Source of the DNA: Stenotrophomonas sp. NA06056
GTDB taxonomy: Bacteria; Pseudomonadota; Gammaproteobacteria; Xanthomonadales; Xanthomonadaceae
Assembly (NCBI RefSeq): GCF_013364355.1
Contig: NZ_CP054931.1
Location: 1,860,001 to 1,924,000 of the forward strand
Direction: 5' to 3'
Length of the DNA: 64,000 nucleotides
Part shown: positions 9,201 through 17,303 of the stretch, in pieces
How the letters are laid out: the number at the start of each line of letters is the position of its first letter
Numbering within the stretch: the stretch's first letter is position 1
The notes under the pieces: model-generated
The model's database searches: none
What the model was told of the DNA's origin: nothing
Seen by the model: only the letters and a program-made list of their open reading frames with translations
Made by a program: the position numbers and the translations under genes

Positions 9201-9996
9201 CCAGGCGCAGCCACGCAAGATCATCTCCTCGCCCATCTGGTCGGGCCTGGAAGACGACAACGTCAGCTACAACGCCGGCTATACCAACGTGCACGAGCTG
9301 ATTCCGTGGCGCACGGTGACCGGTCGCCAGCAGTTCTACCAGGACCACGAGTGGATGATCGACTTCGGCGAGGCCTTCATGAGCTACCGGCCGCCGGTCA
9401 ACACGCGCACGGTGGAGCCGCTGCTGAACCAGCGCCCGAACGGCAACAAGGAGATCGTGCTGAACTGGATCACCCCGCACCAGAAGTGGGGCATCCACAG
9501 CACCTACAGCGACAACCTGATCATGCAGACGCTGTCGCGCGGTGGCCCGATCGTGTGGATAAGCGAGGACGACGCGCGCAGTGCCGGCATCGTCGACAAC
9601 GACTGGATCGAGCTGTTCAACGTCAACGGCGCGATTGCCGCCCGTGCGGTGGTCAGCCAGCGCGTGATGCCGGGCATGGCGATGATGTACCACGCCCAGG
9701 AACGCATCATCAACGTGCCGGGCTCGGAGATTTCCGGCACCCGCGGCGGCATCCACAACTCGGTGACCCGCATCGTGCTCAAGCCCACCCACATGATCGG
9801 CGGCTACGCGCAGCTGGCCTATGGCTTCAACTACTACGGCACCTGCGGCACCAACCGCGACGAGTTCGTGATCGTCCGCAAGATGGACAAGATCGATTGG
9901 CTTGACGATGAACAAGGAAGTTCGAGTGTCGCGGGCGCAGGACGCGCAGGAGCGACGAGCGAGGCCGTACCGGCCGCTGCCAAGGAGGTGGTGTGA
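6202..9996 (+). CDS. narG: respiratory nitrate reductase alpha subunit NarG
   Basis: The catalytic Mo-bis-MGD subunit (1,264 aa) that reduces nitrate to nitrite on the cytoplasmic face of the inner membrane. The N-terminal FS0 cluster region STHGVNCTGSCSW and the later NHEPRGCPRG are intact, giving the His-Cys-Cys-Cys set. FYDWYCDLPP contains the expected Mo-ligand aspartate, and GEQTDVPESADWYNS follows. Length matches the family (E. coli NarG about 1,247 aa). The start has the ribosome site AAGGGAGA at 6188-6195. The last residues (KEVV) overlie the ribosome site of narH. There is no Tat signal, as expected for NarG. Confidence 0.97.
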   Translation: MSYFLDRLQFFKRDPQTFADGHGFAKSEGRDWENSYRARWQYDKIVRSTHGVNCTGSCSWKIYVKNGLVTWETQQTDYPRTRPDLPNHEPRGCPRGASYSWYLYSANRLKYPLIRGTLLRLWREARKSKAPVDAWASIVEDKEKARSYKTRRGMGGFVRLQWEEANEIIAASNLYTVKQYGPDRVVGFSPIPAMSMVSYAAGARYLSLLGGACLSFYDWYCDLPPASPQIWGEQTDVPESADWYNSRYIIAWGSNVPQTRTPDAHFFTEARYNGTKTVAICPDYSELAKLTDHWLHPKQGTDAALAFAFGHVILREFHVDSPSQYFQDYCRQYSDMPMLVRLERRDDGRLVAGRFLRASELGGLGEANNPDWKTLAYDENSGQIVVPNGSIGFRWGEKGRWNIEEKASNGADTRLRLSLSDANDGIEAVSFPYFGGIESDGWTAAPAEEVLDRNIPVRRLATADGGETLVATVYDLLLAQYGVDRGFGGGNVASSFDDMVPGTPAWQERITGVSRAEVIEIAREFARTADKTHGRSMIIVGAGMNHWFHNDMNYRGLINMLIMCGCVGQTGGGWAHYVGQEKLRPQTGWQPLAFGLDWSKPPRHMNGTSFFYFNTGQWRYEKLQVDELLSPLADASKYSGSLADLNLRAVRMGWLPSAPQLDRNPLQLVREAEAAGVAPADYALGKFKDGSLDFAFADPDASQNHPRMMFIWRSNLLGSSGKGHEYMLRHLLGTRHGLQGKDLGEMGAVKPQEVKWRDEAPEGKLDLLVTLDFRMCTTALYSDIVLPTATWYEKDDLNTSDMHPFIHPLSKAVDPAWESRSDWDIFKEVARTVSEMAPGVLGVEKDLVLVPTLHDTPNELGMPFGVADWKKGECEAIPGQTMPSMTVVERDYPNLYRKFTSLGPLLDKQGNGGKGMSWDTKHEVEFLGKLNHTVHEEGVSQGRPSISTAIDAAEVILHLAPETNGHVAVKAWESLGTFTGREHTHLAVGKEHEAIRFRDIQAQPRKIISSPIWSGLEDDNVSYNAGYTNVHELIPWRTVTGRQQFYQDHEWMIDFGEAFMSYRPPVNTRTVEPLLNQRPNGNKEIVLNWITPHQKWGIHSTYSDNLIMQTLSRGGPIVWISEDDARSAGIVDNDWIELFNVNGAIAARAVVSQRVMPGMAMMYHAQERIINVPGSEISGTRGGIHNSVTRIVLKPTHMIGGYAQLAYGFNYYGTCGTNRDEFVIVRKMDKIDWLDDEQGSSSVAGAGRAGATSEAVPAAAKEVV

Positions 9997-11540
9997 TGAA
10001 GGTCCGTGCACAGATCGCGATGGTGCTGAACCTGGACAAGTGCATCGGCTGCCATACCTGCTCGATCACCTGCAAGAACGTCTGGACCTCGCGCGAGGGC
10101 GTCGAGTACGCCTGGTTCAACAACGTGGAAACCAAGCCGGGCATCGGCTACCCGAAGGAATGGGAAAACCAGGACAAGTGGAACGGCGGCTGGGTGCGCA
10201 CCCGCGCCGGCAAGCTGGTGCCACGCGCGGGTGGCCGCTGGCGCATGCTGGCCAAGATCTTCGCCAACCCGGACCTGCCGCAGATCGACGACTACTACGA
10301 GCCGTTCGATTTCGACTACCAGAACCTGCATACCGCCAAGGACAGCCAGCACCAGCCGACCGCGCGCCCGCGTTCGCTGATCAGTGGCGAGCGCATGCAG
10401 AAGATCGAGTGGGGCCCGAACTGGGAGGAAATCCTCGGTTCGGAGTTCAGCAAGCGCTCGCGCGACTACAACTTCGACCAGGTGCAGAAGGAGATCTACG
10501 GCGCCTTCGAGAAGACCTTCATGATGTACCTGCCGCGCCTGTGCGAGCACTGCCTGAACCCGGCGTGCGTGTCGGCGTGCCCCTCGGGCGCGATCTACAA
10601 GCGCGAGGAAGACGGCATCGTGCTGATCGACCAGGACAAGTGCCGCGGCTGGCGCATGTGCGTCTCGGCGTGCCCGTACAAGAAGATCTACTACAACTGG
10701 AAGAGCGGCAAGTCGGAGAAGTGCATCTTCTGCTACCCGCGCATCGAGATGGGTGAGCCGACCGTGTGCTCGGAAACCTGCGTGGGCCGCATCCGCTACC
10801 TGGGCGTGATGCTGTACGACGCCGACCGCATCGCCGAGGCCGCTTCGGTGGCCGCCGAGAAGGACCTGTACCAGGCCCACCTGGACATCTTCCTGGACCC
10901 GAACGATCCGGCGGTGATCGCCGCCGCGCGCAAGGAGGGTATCCCGGACAGCTGGCTGGAGTCTGCCAAGCAGTCGCCGGTGTACAAGCTGGCGATCGAC
11001 TGGAAGCTGGCGCTGCCGCTGCACCCGGAATACCGCACGTTGCCGATGGTCTGGTACGTGCCGCCGCTGTCGCCGATCCAGTCCGCCGCCGAGCGTGGCC
11101 GGGTGGGCATGAGCGGGGAGCTGCCGGACGTGGCGTCGCTGCGCATCCCGATGCGCTACCTGGCCAACCTGCTGACGGCCGGTGACGAGGCACCGGTGGT
11201 ACGCGCGCTGGAGCGGCTGATGGCCATGCGTGCCTGGCGCCGGGCGAAGAACGTGGACGGCGTGGAAGACACCGCGGTACTGGAGCAGACCGGGCTGAGC
11301 ATCGCCCAGGTGGAAGAGATGTACCGCTACCTGGCCATCGCCAACTACGAGGACCGTTTCGTGATTCCGACCGGCCACCGCGAGTACGCCAACGATGCCT
11401 TCGGCGAGCGCGGCGGCTGCGGCTTCACCTTCGGCAACGGTTGCAATGGTGACAGCCCGGCCGACCTGTTCGGCCAGCGCAAGAGCACCACCTTCGTGGT
11501 GGACAAGGGACCGAACCACCGCCGCAAGGAGGTGGTGTGA
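9996..11540 (+). CDS. narH: respiratory nitrate reductase beta subunit NarH
   Basis: The electron-transfer subunit (514 aa) with four Fe-S clusters. The cysteine groups start CIGCHTCSITCKNVW, then CEHCLNPACVSACPSG and CRGWRMCVSACPYKK; the Trp in the last motif marks the [3Fe-4S] site. I start at ATG 9996, which overlaps the narG stop by one base and has AAGGAGG at 9982-9988; a GTG directly before it is the alternative. A cysteine-containing tail near GGCGFTFGNGCNGD precedes the C-terminal KEVV. Confidence 0.97.
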   Translation: MKVRAQIAMVLNLDKCIGCHTCSITCKNVWTSREGVEYAWFNNVETKPGIGYPKEWENQDKWNGGWVRTRAGKLVPRAGGRWRMLAKIFANPDLPQIDDYYEPFDFDYQNLHTAKDSQHQPTARPRSLISGERMQKIEWGPNWEEILGSEFSKRSRDYNFDQVQKEIYGAFEKTFMMYLPRLCEHCLNPACVSACPSGAIYKREEDGIVLIDQDKCRGWRMCVSACPYKKIYYNWKSGKSEKCIFCYPRIEMGEPTVCSETCVGRIRYLGVMLYDADRIAEAASVAAEKDLYQAHLDIFLDPNDPAVIAAARKEGIPDSWLESAKQSPVYKLAIDWKLALPLHPEYRTLPMVWYVPPLSPIQSAAERGRVGMSGELPDVASLRIPMRYLANLLTAGDEAPVVRALERLMAMRAWRRAKNVDGVEDTAVLEQTGLSIAQVEEMYRYLAIANYEDRFVIPTGHREYANDAFGERGGCGFTFGNGCNGDSPADLFGQRKSTTFVVDKGPNHRRKEVV

Positions 11541-12220
11541 TGAGCGTGCTCAAGCTGGTCGGAGTGTTGCTGGACTACCCCCGTGAAGAACTGTGGGAGC
11601 ACGGCGAGGAACTGCTCGCCGCCTGTGACGACCCGGCGCTGAACGCCGCCCGCCGCCTGCAGTTGCGCAGCTTCGTGCAGCAGCTGCTGGCCACCGATGC
11701 GCTGGATGCGCAGGCGGCGTGGCTGGCCAGTTTCGACCGCGGCCGCTCGATGAGCCTGCTGCTGTTCGAGCACATCCATGGCGAGTCGCGCGACCGTGGC
11801 CAGGCCATGGTCGATCTGGTCGAAACCTACCGCCGCAACGGCTTCGAACTGGATGCACGCGAGCTGCCGGATTACCTGCCGCTGCTGCTGGAGTTCCTGG
11901 CCCATCGCCCCGGCAGCGAGGCCCGCGAGTGGCTGCATCACATCGGCCATATCGCCGGGATGCTGGCGGCGCGTGCCGCCGAGCGTGAGCTGCCGCACCG
12001 GGTACTGTTCGAGATCCTGGTCGAAGCCGGTGACGGCAAGGCCGATCTGCAGGCGCTGCGCCAGCGTGCCAGCGAGGAAGTCCGCGACGATACCGCCGAG
12101 GCCATGGACCGTTTGTGGGAGGAGGAGGCAGTGCGCTTCGGTGCCGAAGCCCCCGCCGAAGACTGCAAGCCGCCCGTGCGTTCACCGGCCCGTCCTTCGC
12201 ATCGAGAGGTCCAGCCATGA
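11540..12220 (+). CDS. narJ: nitrate reductase assembly chaperone NarJ
   Basis: NarJ (226 aa) is the dedicated chaperone that binds the NarG N-terminus and allows cofactor insertion before membrane attachment. The protein is all-helical in appearance, with LLDYPREELW near the start and SLLLFEHIHGESRDRGQAM in the middle, the most conserved part of the family. ATG 11540 overlaps the narH stop and is preceded by AAGGAGG at 11526-11532. The C-terminal 40 residues are Pro/Arg-rich and probably disordered. The stop overlaps narI. Confidence 0.95.
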   Translation: MSVLKLVGVLLDYPREELWEHGEELLAACDDPALNAARRLQLRSFVQQLLATDALDAQAAWLASFDRGRSMSLLLFEHIHGESRDRGQAMVDLVETYRRNGFELDARELPDYLPLLLEFLAHRPGSEAREWLHHIGHIAGMLAARAAERELPHRVLFEILVEAGDGKADLQALRQRASEEVRDDTAEAMDRLWEEEAVRFGAEAPAEDCKPPVRSPARPSHREVQP

Positions 12221-12924
12221 GTTACTCCCTGCATCAATTCGCCTTCCAGTACTACCCGTACATCGCCGTGGCGGTGCTGCTGATCGGCAGCTGGGCCCGT
12301 TATGACAAGGCCATGTACACCTGGCGGACCGGCTCCAGCCAGATGCTGTCGGACAAGGGCATGCGGATCGGCAGCAACTGCTTCCACATCGGCATCCTGG
12401 CCATCCTCGGTGGCCACCTGGTCGGCCTGCTGACCCCGCACGCGGTGTACGAGCATTTCATCACCTCGTCGCAGAAGCAGATGCTGGCGATGGTGATCGG
12501 TGGTGTGTTCGGCGCACTGTGCTTCATCGGCATCAGCATCCTGCTGGTACGCCGGCTGTTCAACGCACGCGTGCGGGCCACCGGCAGCTTCGGTGACACC
12601 CTGGTACTGGTGCTGCTGTTCGCCCAGCTGTGCCTGGGCCTGTACAGCATCCGCGTCTCGTCCGGCCACCTGGACGGTGGGGTGATGGTGCAGCTGGCCG
12701 AATGGGCGCAGCACATCGTGACCTTCCGCGCCGGTGCCGCCGACTATATCGAGGGCGTCAGCTGGGTCTACAAGATGCATATCTTCCTGGGCCTGACCCT
12801 GTTCCTGATCGCGCCGTTCACCCGCCTGGTGCACGTATGGAGCATTCCGATCAGCTACCTGTGGAGGCCTTACCAGGTGGTGCGCCGCCGCCAGGCCACG
12901 CTGCGCTACGGTCCGCGGGAGTAA
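12217..12924 (+). CDS. narI: respiratory nitrate reductase gamma subunit NarI (cytochrome b)
   Basis: The membrane diheme cytochrome b subunit (235 aa) that oxidises quinol and passes electrons to NarH. Five hydrophobic segments are visible. The heme ligands are present as His57 and His67 (NCFHIGILAILGGH) and as the pair in VYKMHIFLGL and RLVHVWSIP near residues 187 and 205. It overlaps narJ by ATGA, and the start is fixed by the conserved opening MSYSLHQFAFQYYPY. Confidence 0.96.
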   Translation: MSYSLHQFAFQYYPYIAVAVLLIGSWARYDKAMYTWRTGSSQMLSDKGMRIGSNCFHIGILAILGGHLVGLLTPHAVYEHFITSSQKQMLAMVIGGVFGALCFIGISILLVRRLFNARVRATGSFGDTLVLVLLFAQLCLGLYSIRVSSGHLDGGVMVQLAEWAQHIVTFRAGAADYIEGVSWVYKMHIFLGLTLFLIAPFTRLVHVWSIPISYLWRPYQVVRRRQATLRYGPRE

Positions 12925-12928
12925 CGCC

Positions 12929-13828
12929 ATGGGCAGCCTGCCGAAGTTCCTGCCGATCACCGTGATCGACTCCGCCGCACCGGTTCCCGCCGAGGCGCAT
13001 TCGCACCACCATGACGCGGCAGCGCAGGGGCCGCGTTCGCTCGGGCAGCCGGCACCGTGCCGGCTGTTCGTGGACGAGACCGCGATCAGCGAGGCCGACA
13101 TCGCCCGCGAGATGCAGCACCACCGGGCGATGCGCCCGGAGCAGTCTCGTGCCGAAGCGGCACGTGCACTGGTGGTGCGCGAGCTGCTGCGCCTGGAAGC
13201 GCAGCGGTTGGGTCTGCAGGCGCCGGACGGCAACCGGGTAAGCGACGAGGAAGTGCTGATCCAGCAGCTGCTGGAAGACGCGATCGAAGACCGCGTGCCG
13301 ACCGATGAAGACTGCCGGCGCTACTTCGAGCAGAACCCGGAGCGCTTCCGCTCCCCCGACCGCGTGCGTCTGCGCCATATCCTGCTGGCCGCGCCGGCCG
13401 ACGACGTGGCCGGGCGCTTTACCGCACGTACCGAGGGCGAACGGCTGGTCGGGCTGCTGAAGGAGTCGCCGCACCTGTTCGCCGATTTCGCCCTGCGCCA
13501 TTCGCGTTGCCCATCCAGCAGCGAGGGCGGTGACCTGGGCTGGCTGCAGCGCGGGCAGACCACGCCGGAGTTCGACCGCCAGGTGTTCCGCCTGCGCGAG
13601 GGTCTGGCCGGTTTTCCGGTGGAATCACGCTGGGGCTACCACGTGGTCTGCATTGATGCCCGCGAGGAAGGCCAGCCGCAACCGTTCGAGGCGGTGCTGC
13701 CGCAGCTGCGTGACTACCTGGAACTGCAGGTGCGCCAGCGTGAAGTGCAGGCCTACCTGCTGCAGCTGCAGGAGCGCTACCCGGTGCGCGGGCTGGATGA
13801 GATCGAAGCCGAAGCGGATATCGGCTGA
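12929..13828 (+). CDS. parvulin-type peptidyl-prolyl isomerase of the nar operon
   Basis: A 299-residue protein with a C-terminal parvulin domain (about residues 145-250). The motifs VRLRHILLA, GGDLGWLQRG and GFPVESRWGYHVV are those of PpiC/NifM-like rotamases. The first 100 residues contain a His-rich stretch (AHSHHHD) and a helical region. No signal peptide or lipobox is evident, so a cytoplasmic role seems likely. It sits four bases behind narI. Parvulins occur in the nar operons of several proteobacteria and are inferred to help mature NarGHI; the precise substrate here is unknown. Confidence 0.88.
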   Translation: MGSLPKFLPITVIDSAAPVPAEAHSHHHDAAAQGPRSLGQPAPCRLFVDETAISEADIAREMQHHRAMRPEQSRAEAARALVVRELLRLEAQRLGLQAPDGNRVSDEEVLIQQLLEDAIEDRVPTDEDCRRYFEQNPERFRSPDRVRLRHILLAAPADDVAGRFTARTEGERLVGLLKESPHLFADFALRHSRCPSSSEGGDLGWLQRGQTTPEFDRQVFRLREGLAGFPVESRWGYHVVCIDAREEGQPQPFEAVLPQLRDYLELQVRQREVQAYLLQLQERYPVRGLDEIEAEADIG

Positions 13829-13851
13829 ACCCCCTTGAACGAGGAGAATTC

Positions 13852-15183
13852 ATGAACCAGGCCCTTGCCCCCGCCAGTGCCGGGCAGCAGCAACGTGCGC
13901 TGTGGCTGAGCACGTTCGCCTTCACCGTGTGCTTCGCCGTGTGGATGATCTTTTCGATCATCGGCATCCAGATCAGTCAACAGCTCGGCTTGAATGACAC
14001 CCAGTTTGGCCTGTTGATCGCCACGCCGGTGCTGACCGGTTCGGTCAGCCGGGTCTTTCTCGGCATCTGGTCCGACCAGTTCGGTGGCCGCAAGGTGATG
14101 GTGCTGGTGATGCTGTGTGGCGCAGTCGCTACCTGGATGCTGACCTATGCACAGACCTACACCCAGTTCCTGATTGCCGCGCTGTGCGTGGGAATCGCCG
14201 GCGGCAACTTCTCGGTGGGCGTGGCCTACGTCTCCAAGTGGTTCCCGGCCAGCAAGCAGGGCACCGCGCTGGGCATCTTCGGTGCCGGCAACATCGGTTC
14301 GGCGGTGACCAAGCTGCTGGCGCCGCTGGTGATGGTGGCGGCCGGCTGGACCATGGTTGCCAAGGTCTGGGCGGTGGCGCTGGCCGTCACTGCGGTGCTG
14401 TTCTTCCTTTTCAGCAAGGAAGACCCATCGCTGGAGCAGCGCCGTCGCGAAGGCGTGAAGCCGGTGCCGTTCGCCGAGCAGATGGCACCGCTGAAGAACC
14501 TGCAGGTGTGGCGGTTCTCGCTGTACTACTTCTTCGTGTTCGGCGGCTTCGTGGCGCTGGCGTTGTGGCTGCCGCACTATCTGGTGGGCGCCTATGGCAT
14601 GGACGTGGGCCACGCCGGCATGCTGGCGGCGTGCTATTCGATCCCGGCCAGCCTGTTCCGCGTGGTCGGTGGCTGGATGTCGGACCGGATGGGCGCGCGC
14701 CGGGTGATGTACTGGACCTTTGGCGTGTCGGCCATCTGTACTTTCCTGCTGGCCTACCCGGATACCGAGTATGTGGTGAAGGGCATCCATGGCCCGATCC
14801 ACTTCCATCTGGCGATCGGCGTGGTGATGTTCACCGTGCTGGTGTTCGTGCTGGGCTTCTTCATGTCGCTGGGCAAGGCCGCTGTCTACAAGCACATTCC
14901 GGTGTACTACCCCAAGCACGTGGGTGCGGTGGGCGGCGTGGTCGGCATGATCGGTGGCCTGGGTGGCTTCATCCTGCCGATCGTGTTTGGCGCATTGAAC
15001 GATGCGGTGGGCATCTGGAGCAGCTGCTTCATGCTGCTGTTCGTGCTGGTGTCGGCTGCACTGGCGTGGATGCACTTTGCGATCCGCCGCATGGAACGCC
15101 GCCACTTCCCGCAGATCGACCGCGAGACCGATCTGCCCGAAGCCATCGATGCGGCCGCCGCCGAGCGGGTGCGCGGCGGGTGA
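13852..15183 (+). CDS. narK1: nitrate transporter, NarK1 type (MFS)
   Basis: A second nitrate/nitrite porter (443 aa, about 12 membrane segments), preceded by the strong ribosome site GAGGAG. The N-terminal segment WLSTFAFTVCFAVWMIFS and GGNFSVGVAYVSKWFP are typical of the NarK1/NasA class, thought to be proton-nitrate symporters. The first porter at 4711 is of the NarK2 antiport class. In some denitrifiers the two are adjacent or fused; here they bracket narGHJI. A SMAG repeat lies five bases after the stop. Confidence 0.92.
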   Translation: MNQALAPASAGQQQRALWLSTFAFTVCFAVWMIFSIIGIQISQQLGLNDTQFGLLIATPVLTGSVSRVFLGIWSDQFGGRKVMVLVMLCGAVATWMLTYAQTYTQFLIAALCVGIAGGNFSVGVAYVSKWFPASKQGTALGIFGAGNIGSAVTKLLAPLVMVAAGWTMVAKVWAVALAVTAVLFFLFSKEDPSLEQRRREGVKPVPFAEQMAPLKNLQVWRFSLYYFFVFGGFVALALWLPHYLVGAYGMDVGHAGMLAACYSIPASLFRVVGGWMSDRMGARRVMYWTFGVSAICTFLLAYPDTEYVVKGIHGPIHFHLAIGVVMFTVLVFVLGFFMSLGKAAVYKHIPVYYPKHVGAVGGVVGMIGGLGGFILPIVFGALNDAVGIWSSCFMLLFVLVSAALAWMHFAIRRMERRHFPQIDRETDLPEAIDAAAAERVRGG

Positions 15184-15187
15184 AGGG

Positions 15188-15210
15188 GTAGTGCCGGCCG
15201 CTGGCCGGCA
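15188..15210 (+). repeat. SMAG (GTAG-type) REP element downstream of narK1
   Basis: GTAG followed by TGCCGGCC-GCT-GGCCGGCA, a second subtype of the GTAG palindromes. A variant starting GTGG occurs at 23345-23367. Confidence 0.8.
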
Positions 15211-15232
15211 GGAACCAACAGATGCGCCGCGC

Positions 15233-15246
15233 TTGATTTCAATCAG
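15233..15246 (+). promoter_or_regulatory. near-consensus FNR box upstream of hemN-like/fnr
   Basis: TTGATTTCAATCAG differs from TTGAT-N4-ATCAA only in the last base. Its centre is only about 33 bases before the first ATG at 15273, and a ribosome site (AGAGGAA) lies between. That is too close for class II activation of a leadered mRNA, so repression or autoregulation of the downstream fnr is a reasonable inference. Confidence 0.6.
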
Positions 15247-15272
15247 GGCCACGCGAAGAGGAACGCCCGAAG

Positions 15273-16496
15273 ATGTCTGCCATGAGCTTCCACGTTGACG
15301 AGAGCGAGGACACTGCGCTGCAGGCGGCATTGCTGCGGCAGCCCCGGCACGTGCTGTTTCCGCCGGCTGACCAGTTCAGTACCGGCTTTGGCGAAAGCGG
15401 GTGGCGCGCTGCCGTGCGCGCCAGCAACGAGCACCTGATCCCGCGTGGCCTGACGCTCGGATTCCAGGCCGGTCGTGGTGGACGCGATGCGCCACCGCAG
15501 GCATACCTGGACACGCTGCTGCTGGCGCTGCGCCTGCAGGCCGGCGTGCTGGCCGAGGATCGCGAAGTGGTGGCGATGGTGTTGCAGCTGGGGCTTGCCG
15601 AGACGCTGCCACCGCCACAGCTGGGCCAGCTGCTGGATGCGGTGCCGCAGCACCTGCGCACCGTGGCAAGGCCCCAAGTGGAGGTGCGGCTGGATGCGGG
15701 CAGCGCGTTGGCACCGGCGCAGCTGCGCGCGGTGGGCTGTACCCGTTTGAACGTGATCGATCGTGCCGATGCGCCGGGGCCGACCCTGCTGGCGCAGGCG
15801 CGACAGGTGGGCTTCACCGCGCGCTACTACCAGTTGCGGGTGCCTGGCAGCGAGGACACCGGCTTCATCGAACGACTGCATGAGGTACTGGCCGAAGCGC
15901 CCGAGCGTATCCTGCTGCCGGCGCCTTGCGCGCTGCCGGAGCATCCCTCGGCGGCACGATGGCTGCAGAGCTGGCGGCTGCTGCGCGCAGCGGGCTATGA
16001 ACCGATCGGTGGCGATCACTATCAGCGTGGCGATCTGCCGAACCCGCATGGCCCGGGCGATGGCCAGCGCCATTGCGATCTTGCCGGCGTGCCGCGCCGC
16101 GACCGCAGTGATTTCATCGGCCTTGGCCTTTCCGCCTGCAGCCAGATCGGTGAGGTGTTCTACCGGCTGGAGGACGAACTGGGCGAATGGCGTGCGCGGC
16201 TGCAGGCGGGTCACATGGGCGTGGCTGCCGGGCTGATCCTGTCCGAGGACGAGCGGCTGGTGGCCGAAGTTGCGCAGAGCATCGCCTGCGACCACGCGCT
16301 CGATGCGGCCGCCTTCGAATGGCGCAACGATGAGCCGTTCGAGGAATGCTTCGCCGAACAGCTGCCGGCGCTGTCGCCGTTGCTGGCACGTGGCTGGGCG
16401 CATTGGGATACGCGCGTGCTGCGCCTGGCCGAAGAAGGGCGCCTGCTGTGGCGTATGATGGCTGCATGCTTCCGGCCGGCGGCCGCCATCGCTTGA
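15273..16496 (+). CDS. HemN-like protein lacking the radical-SAM cluster motif
   Basis: A 407-residue protein whose C-terminal half reads as coproporphyrinogen III dehydrogenase HemN: GYEPIGGDHY, DFIGLGLSACSQIGEVFY, then the winged-helix tail ending EEGRLLWRMMAACF. The front half can be followed through FPPADQFSTGFGE and QAYLDTLLLALRLQ, but where HemN has the CxxxCxxC loop there is LTLGFQAGRGGRD, with no cysteine. The Gly-rich SAM-binding segment and the EVDP motif are degraded to LGLAETLPP and EVRLDAG. It therefore cannot hold the catalytic 4Fe-4S cluster and is probably not a dehydrogenase. It lies next to fnr, as hemN does next to anr in Pseudomonas. ATG 15282 is an alternative start. Confidence 0.8.
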   Translation: MSAMSFHVDESEDTALQAALLRQPRHVLFPPADQFSTGFGESGWRAAVRASNEHLIPRGLTLGFQAGRGGRDAPPQAYLDTLLLALRLQAGVLAEDREVVAMVLQLGLAETLPPPQLGQLLDAVPQHLRTVARPQVEVRLDAGSALAPAQLRAVGCTRLNVIDRADAPGPTLLAQARQVGFTARYYQLRVPGSEDTGFIERLHEVLAEAPERILLPAPCALPEHPSAARWLQSWRLLRAAGYEPIGGDHYQRGDLPNPHGPGDGQRHCDLAGVPRRDRSDFIGLGLSACSQIGEVFYRLEDELGEWRARLQAGHMGVAAGLILSEDERLVAEVAQSIACDHALDAAAFEWRNDEPFEECFAEQLPALSPLLARGWAHWDTRVLRLAEEGRLLWRMMAACFRPAAAIA

Positions 16497-16507
16497 GTCT
16501 TGCCCCG

Positions 16508-17284
16508 ATGTCTTCGAATCCGCCTTCGCACGGCCGCCTTGGACAGGCCACACCAAACCCCGCCGCCGCCGATGACGGTGACGCGCTTCACTTCTGCAGC
16601 ACCTGCGCGTTTTCCGACGCGTGCATGTCGCAGGGCTACGACAAGACCGCGCTGGGCGATCTGCACGTGCTGGTCGACCACGTCGGTCCGTTCCATGCGG
16701 GTGACTACATCTTCCGCGCCGGTGAATCGTTCGATTCGATTGCTGCGGTGCGCGCCGGCATGGTCAAGACCTTCGTCGATGACAGCCAGGGCAACGAGCA
16801 GGTGCTGGGCTTCAGCCTGCCGGGCGAAGTGATCGGCCTGAATGCGATCCACGGTTCGCGCTTCCCCTGCAATGCGGTGGCGCTGGATACGGTGCACCTG
16901 TGCCGCATTTCGTTTCCCAAGCTGAGCCTGTTGGCCACGCGCATGCCGGGGCTGCAGGCCAAGCTGTTCAGCCTGCTCAGTGCGGAGATCGGCAAGGTCG
17001 CCACGCTGGCCGCCAATCACCGTACCGAAGAGCGCATGGCCGCATTCCTGCTGGACATGTCCGAGCGCTACGCGCGGCGCGGCTTCTCCGCCACGCGCTT
17101 CAACCTGACGATGGCGCGTACCGAGATCGCCAACTACCTGCGGATGGCGCCGGAAACCGCCAGCCGCGTGCTGCGCCGCCTGAGCGATGATGGGATCATC
17201 GCGGTGAAGCAGCGCGAGATCCTGCTGCTGCAGCCCGAGCGCCTGGCGGCGCTGGCGGTGGCCGACGAATCCGATCCGAACTGA
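16508..17284 (+). CDS. fnr: Fnr-type oxygen-sensing transcriptional regulator
   Basis: A 258-residue Crp/Fnr-family regulator. The N-terminal cysteines FCSTCAFSDAC and the distant VHLCRIS supply the four ligands of an oxygen-labile [4Fe-4S] cluster. A cyclic-nucleotide-like beta-roll follows (residues about 55-150), then a dimer helix and a helix-turn-helix with PETASRVLRR, which keeps the E-x2-SR residues that read TTGAT half-sites. It matches the three FNR-like boxes found in the window. I chose ATG 16508, 11 bases after the HemN-like gene; longer in-frame extensions lie inside that gene. A clear ribosome site is lacking, so it may be coupled to the upstream gene. Confidence 0.92.
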   Translation: MSSNPPSHGRLGQATPNPAAADDGDALHFCSTCAFSDACMSQGYDKTALGDLHVLVDHVGPFHAGDYIFRAGESFDSIAAVRAGMVKTFVDDSQGNEQVLGFSLPGEVIGLNAIHGSRFPCNAVALDTVHLCRISFPKLSLLATRMPGLQAKLFSLLSAEIGKVATLAANHRTEERMAAFLLDMSERYARRGFSATRFNLTMARTEIANYLRMAPETASRVLRRLSDDGIIAVKQREILLLQPERLAALAVADESDPN

Positions 17285-17303
17285 ACCTGGCCGGGAGCCG
17301 ACG

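Noticed and set aside
15273..16496. Annotation as functional oxygen-independent coproporphyrinogen III oxidase
   Set aside because: The three cluster cysteines and SAM-binding motifs are missing, so similarity to HemN does not support the activity.
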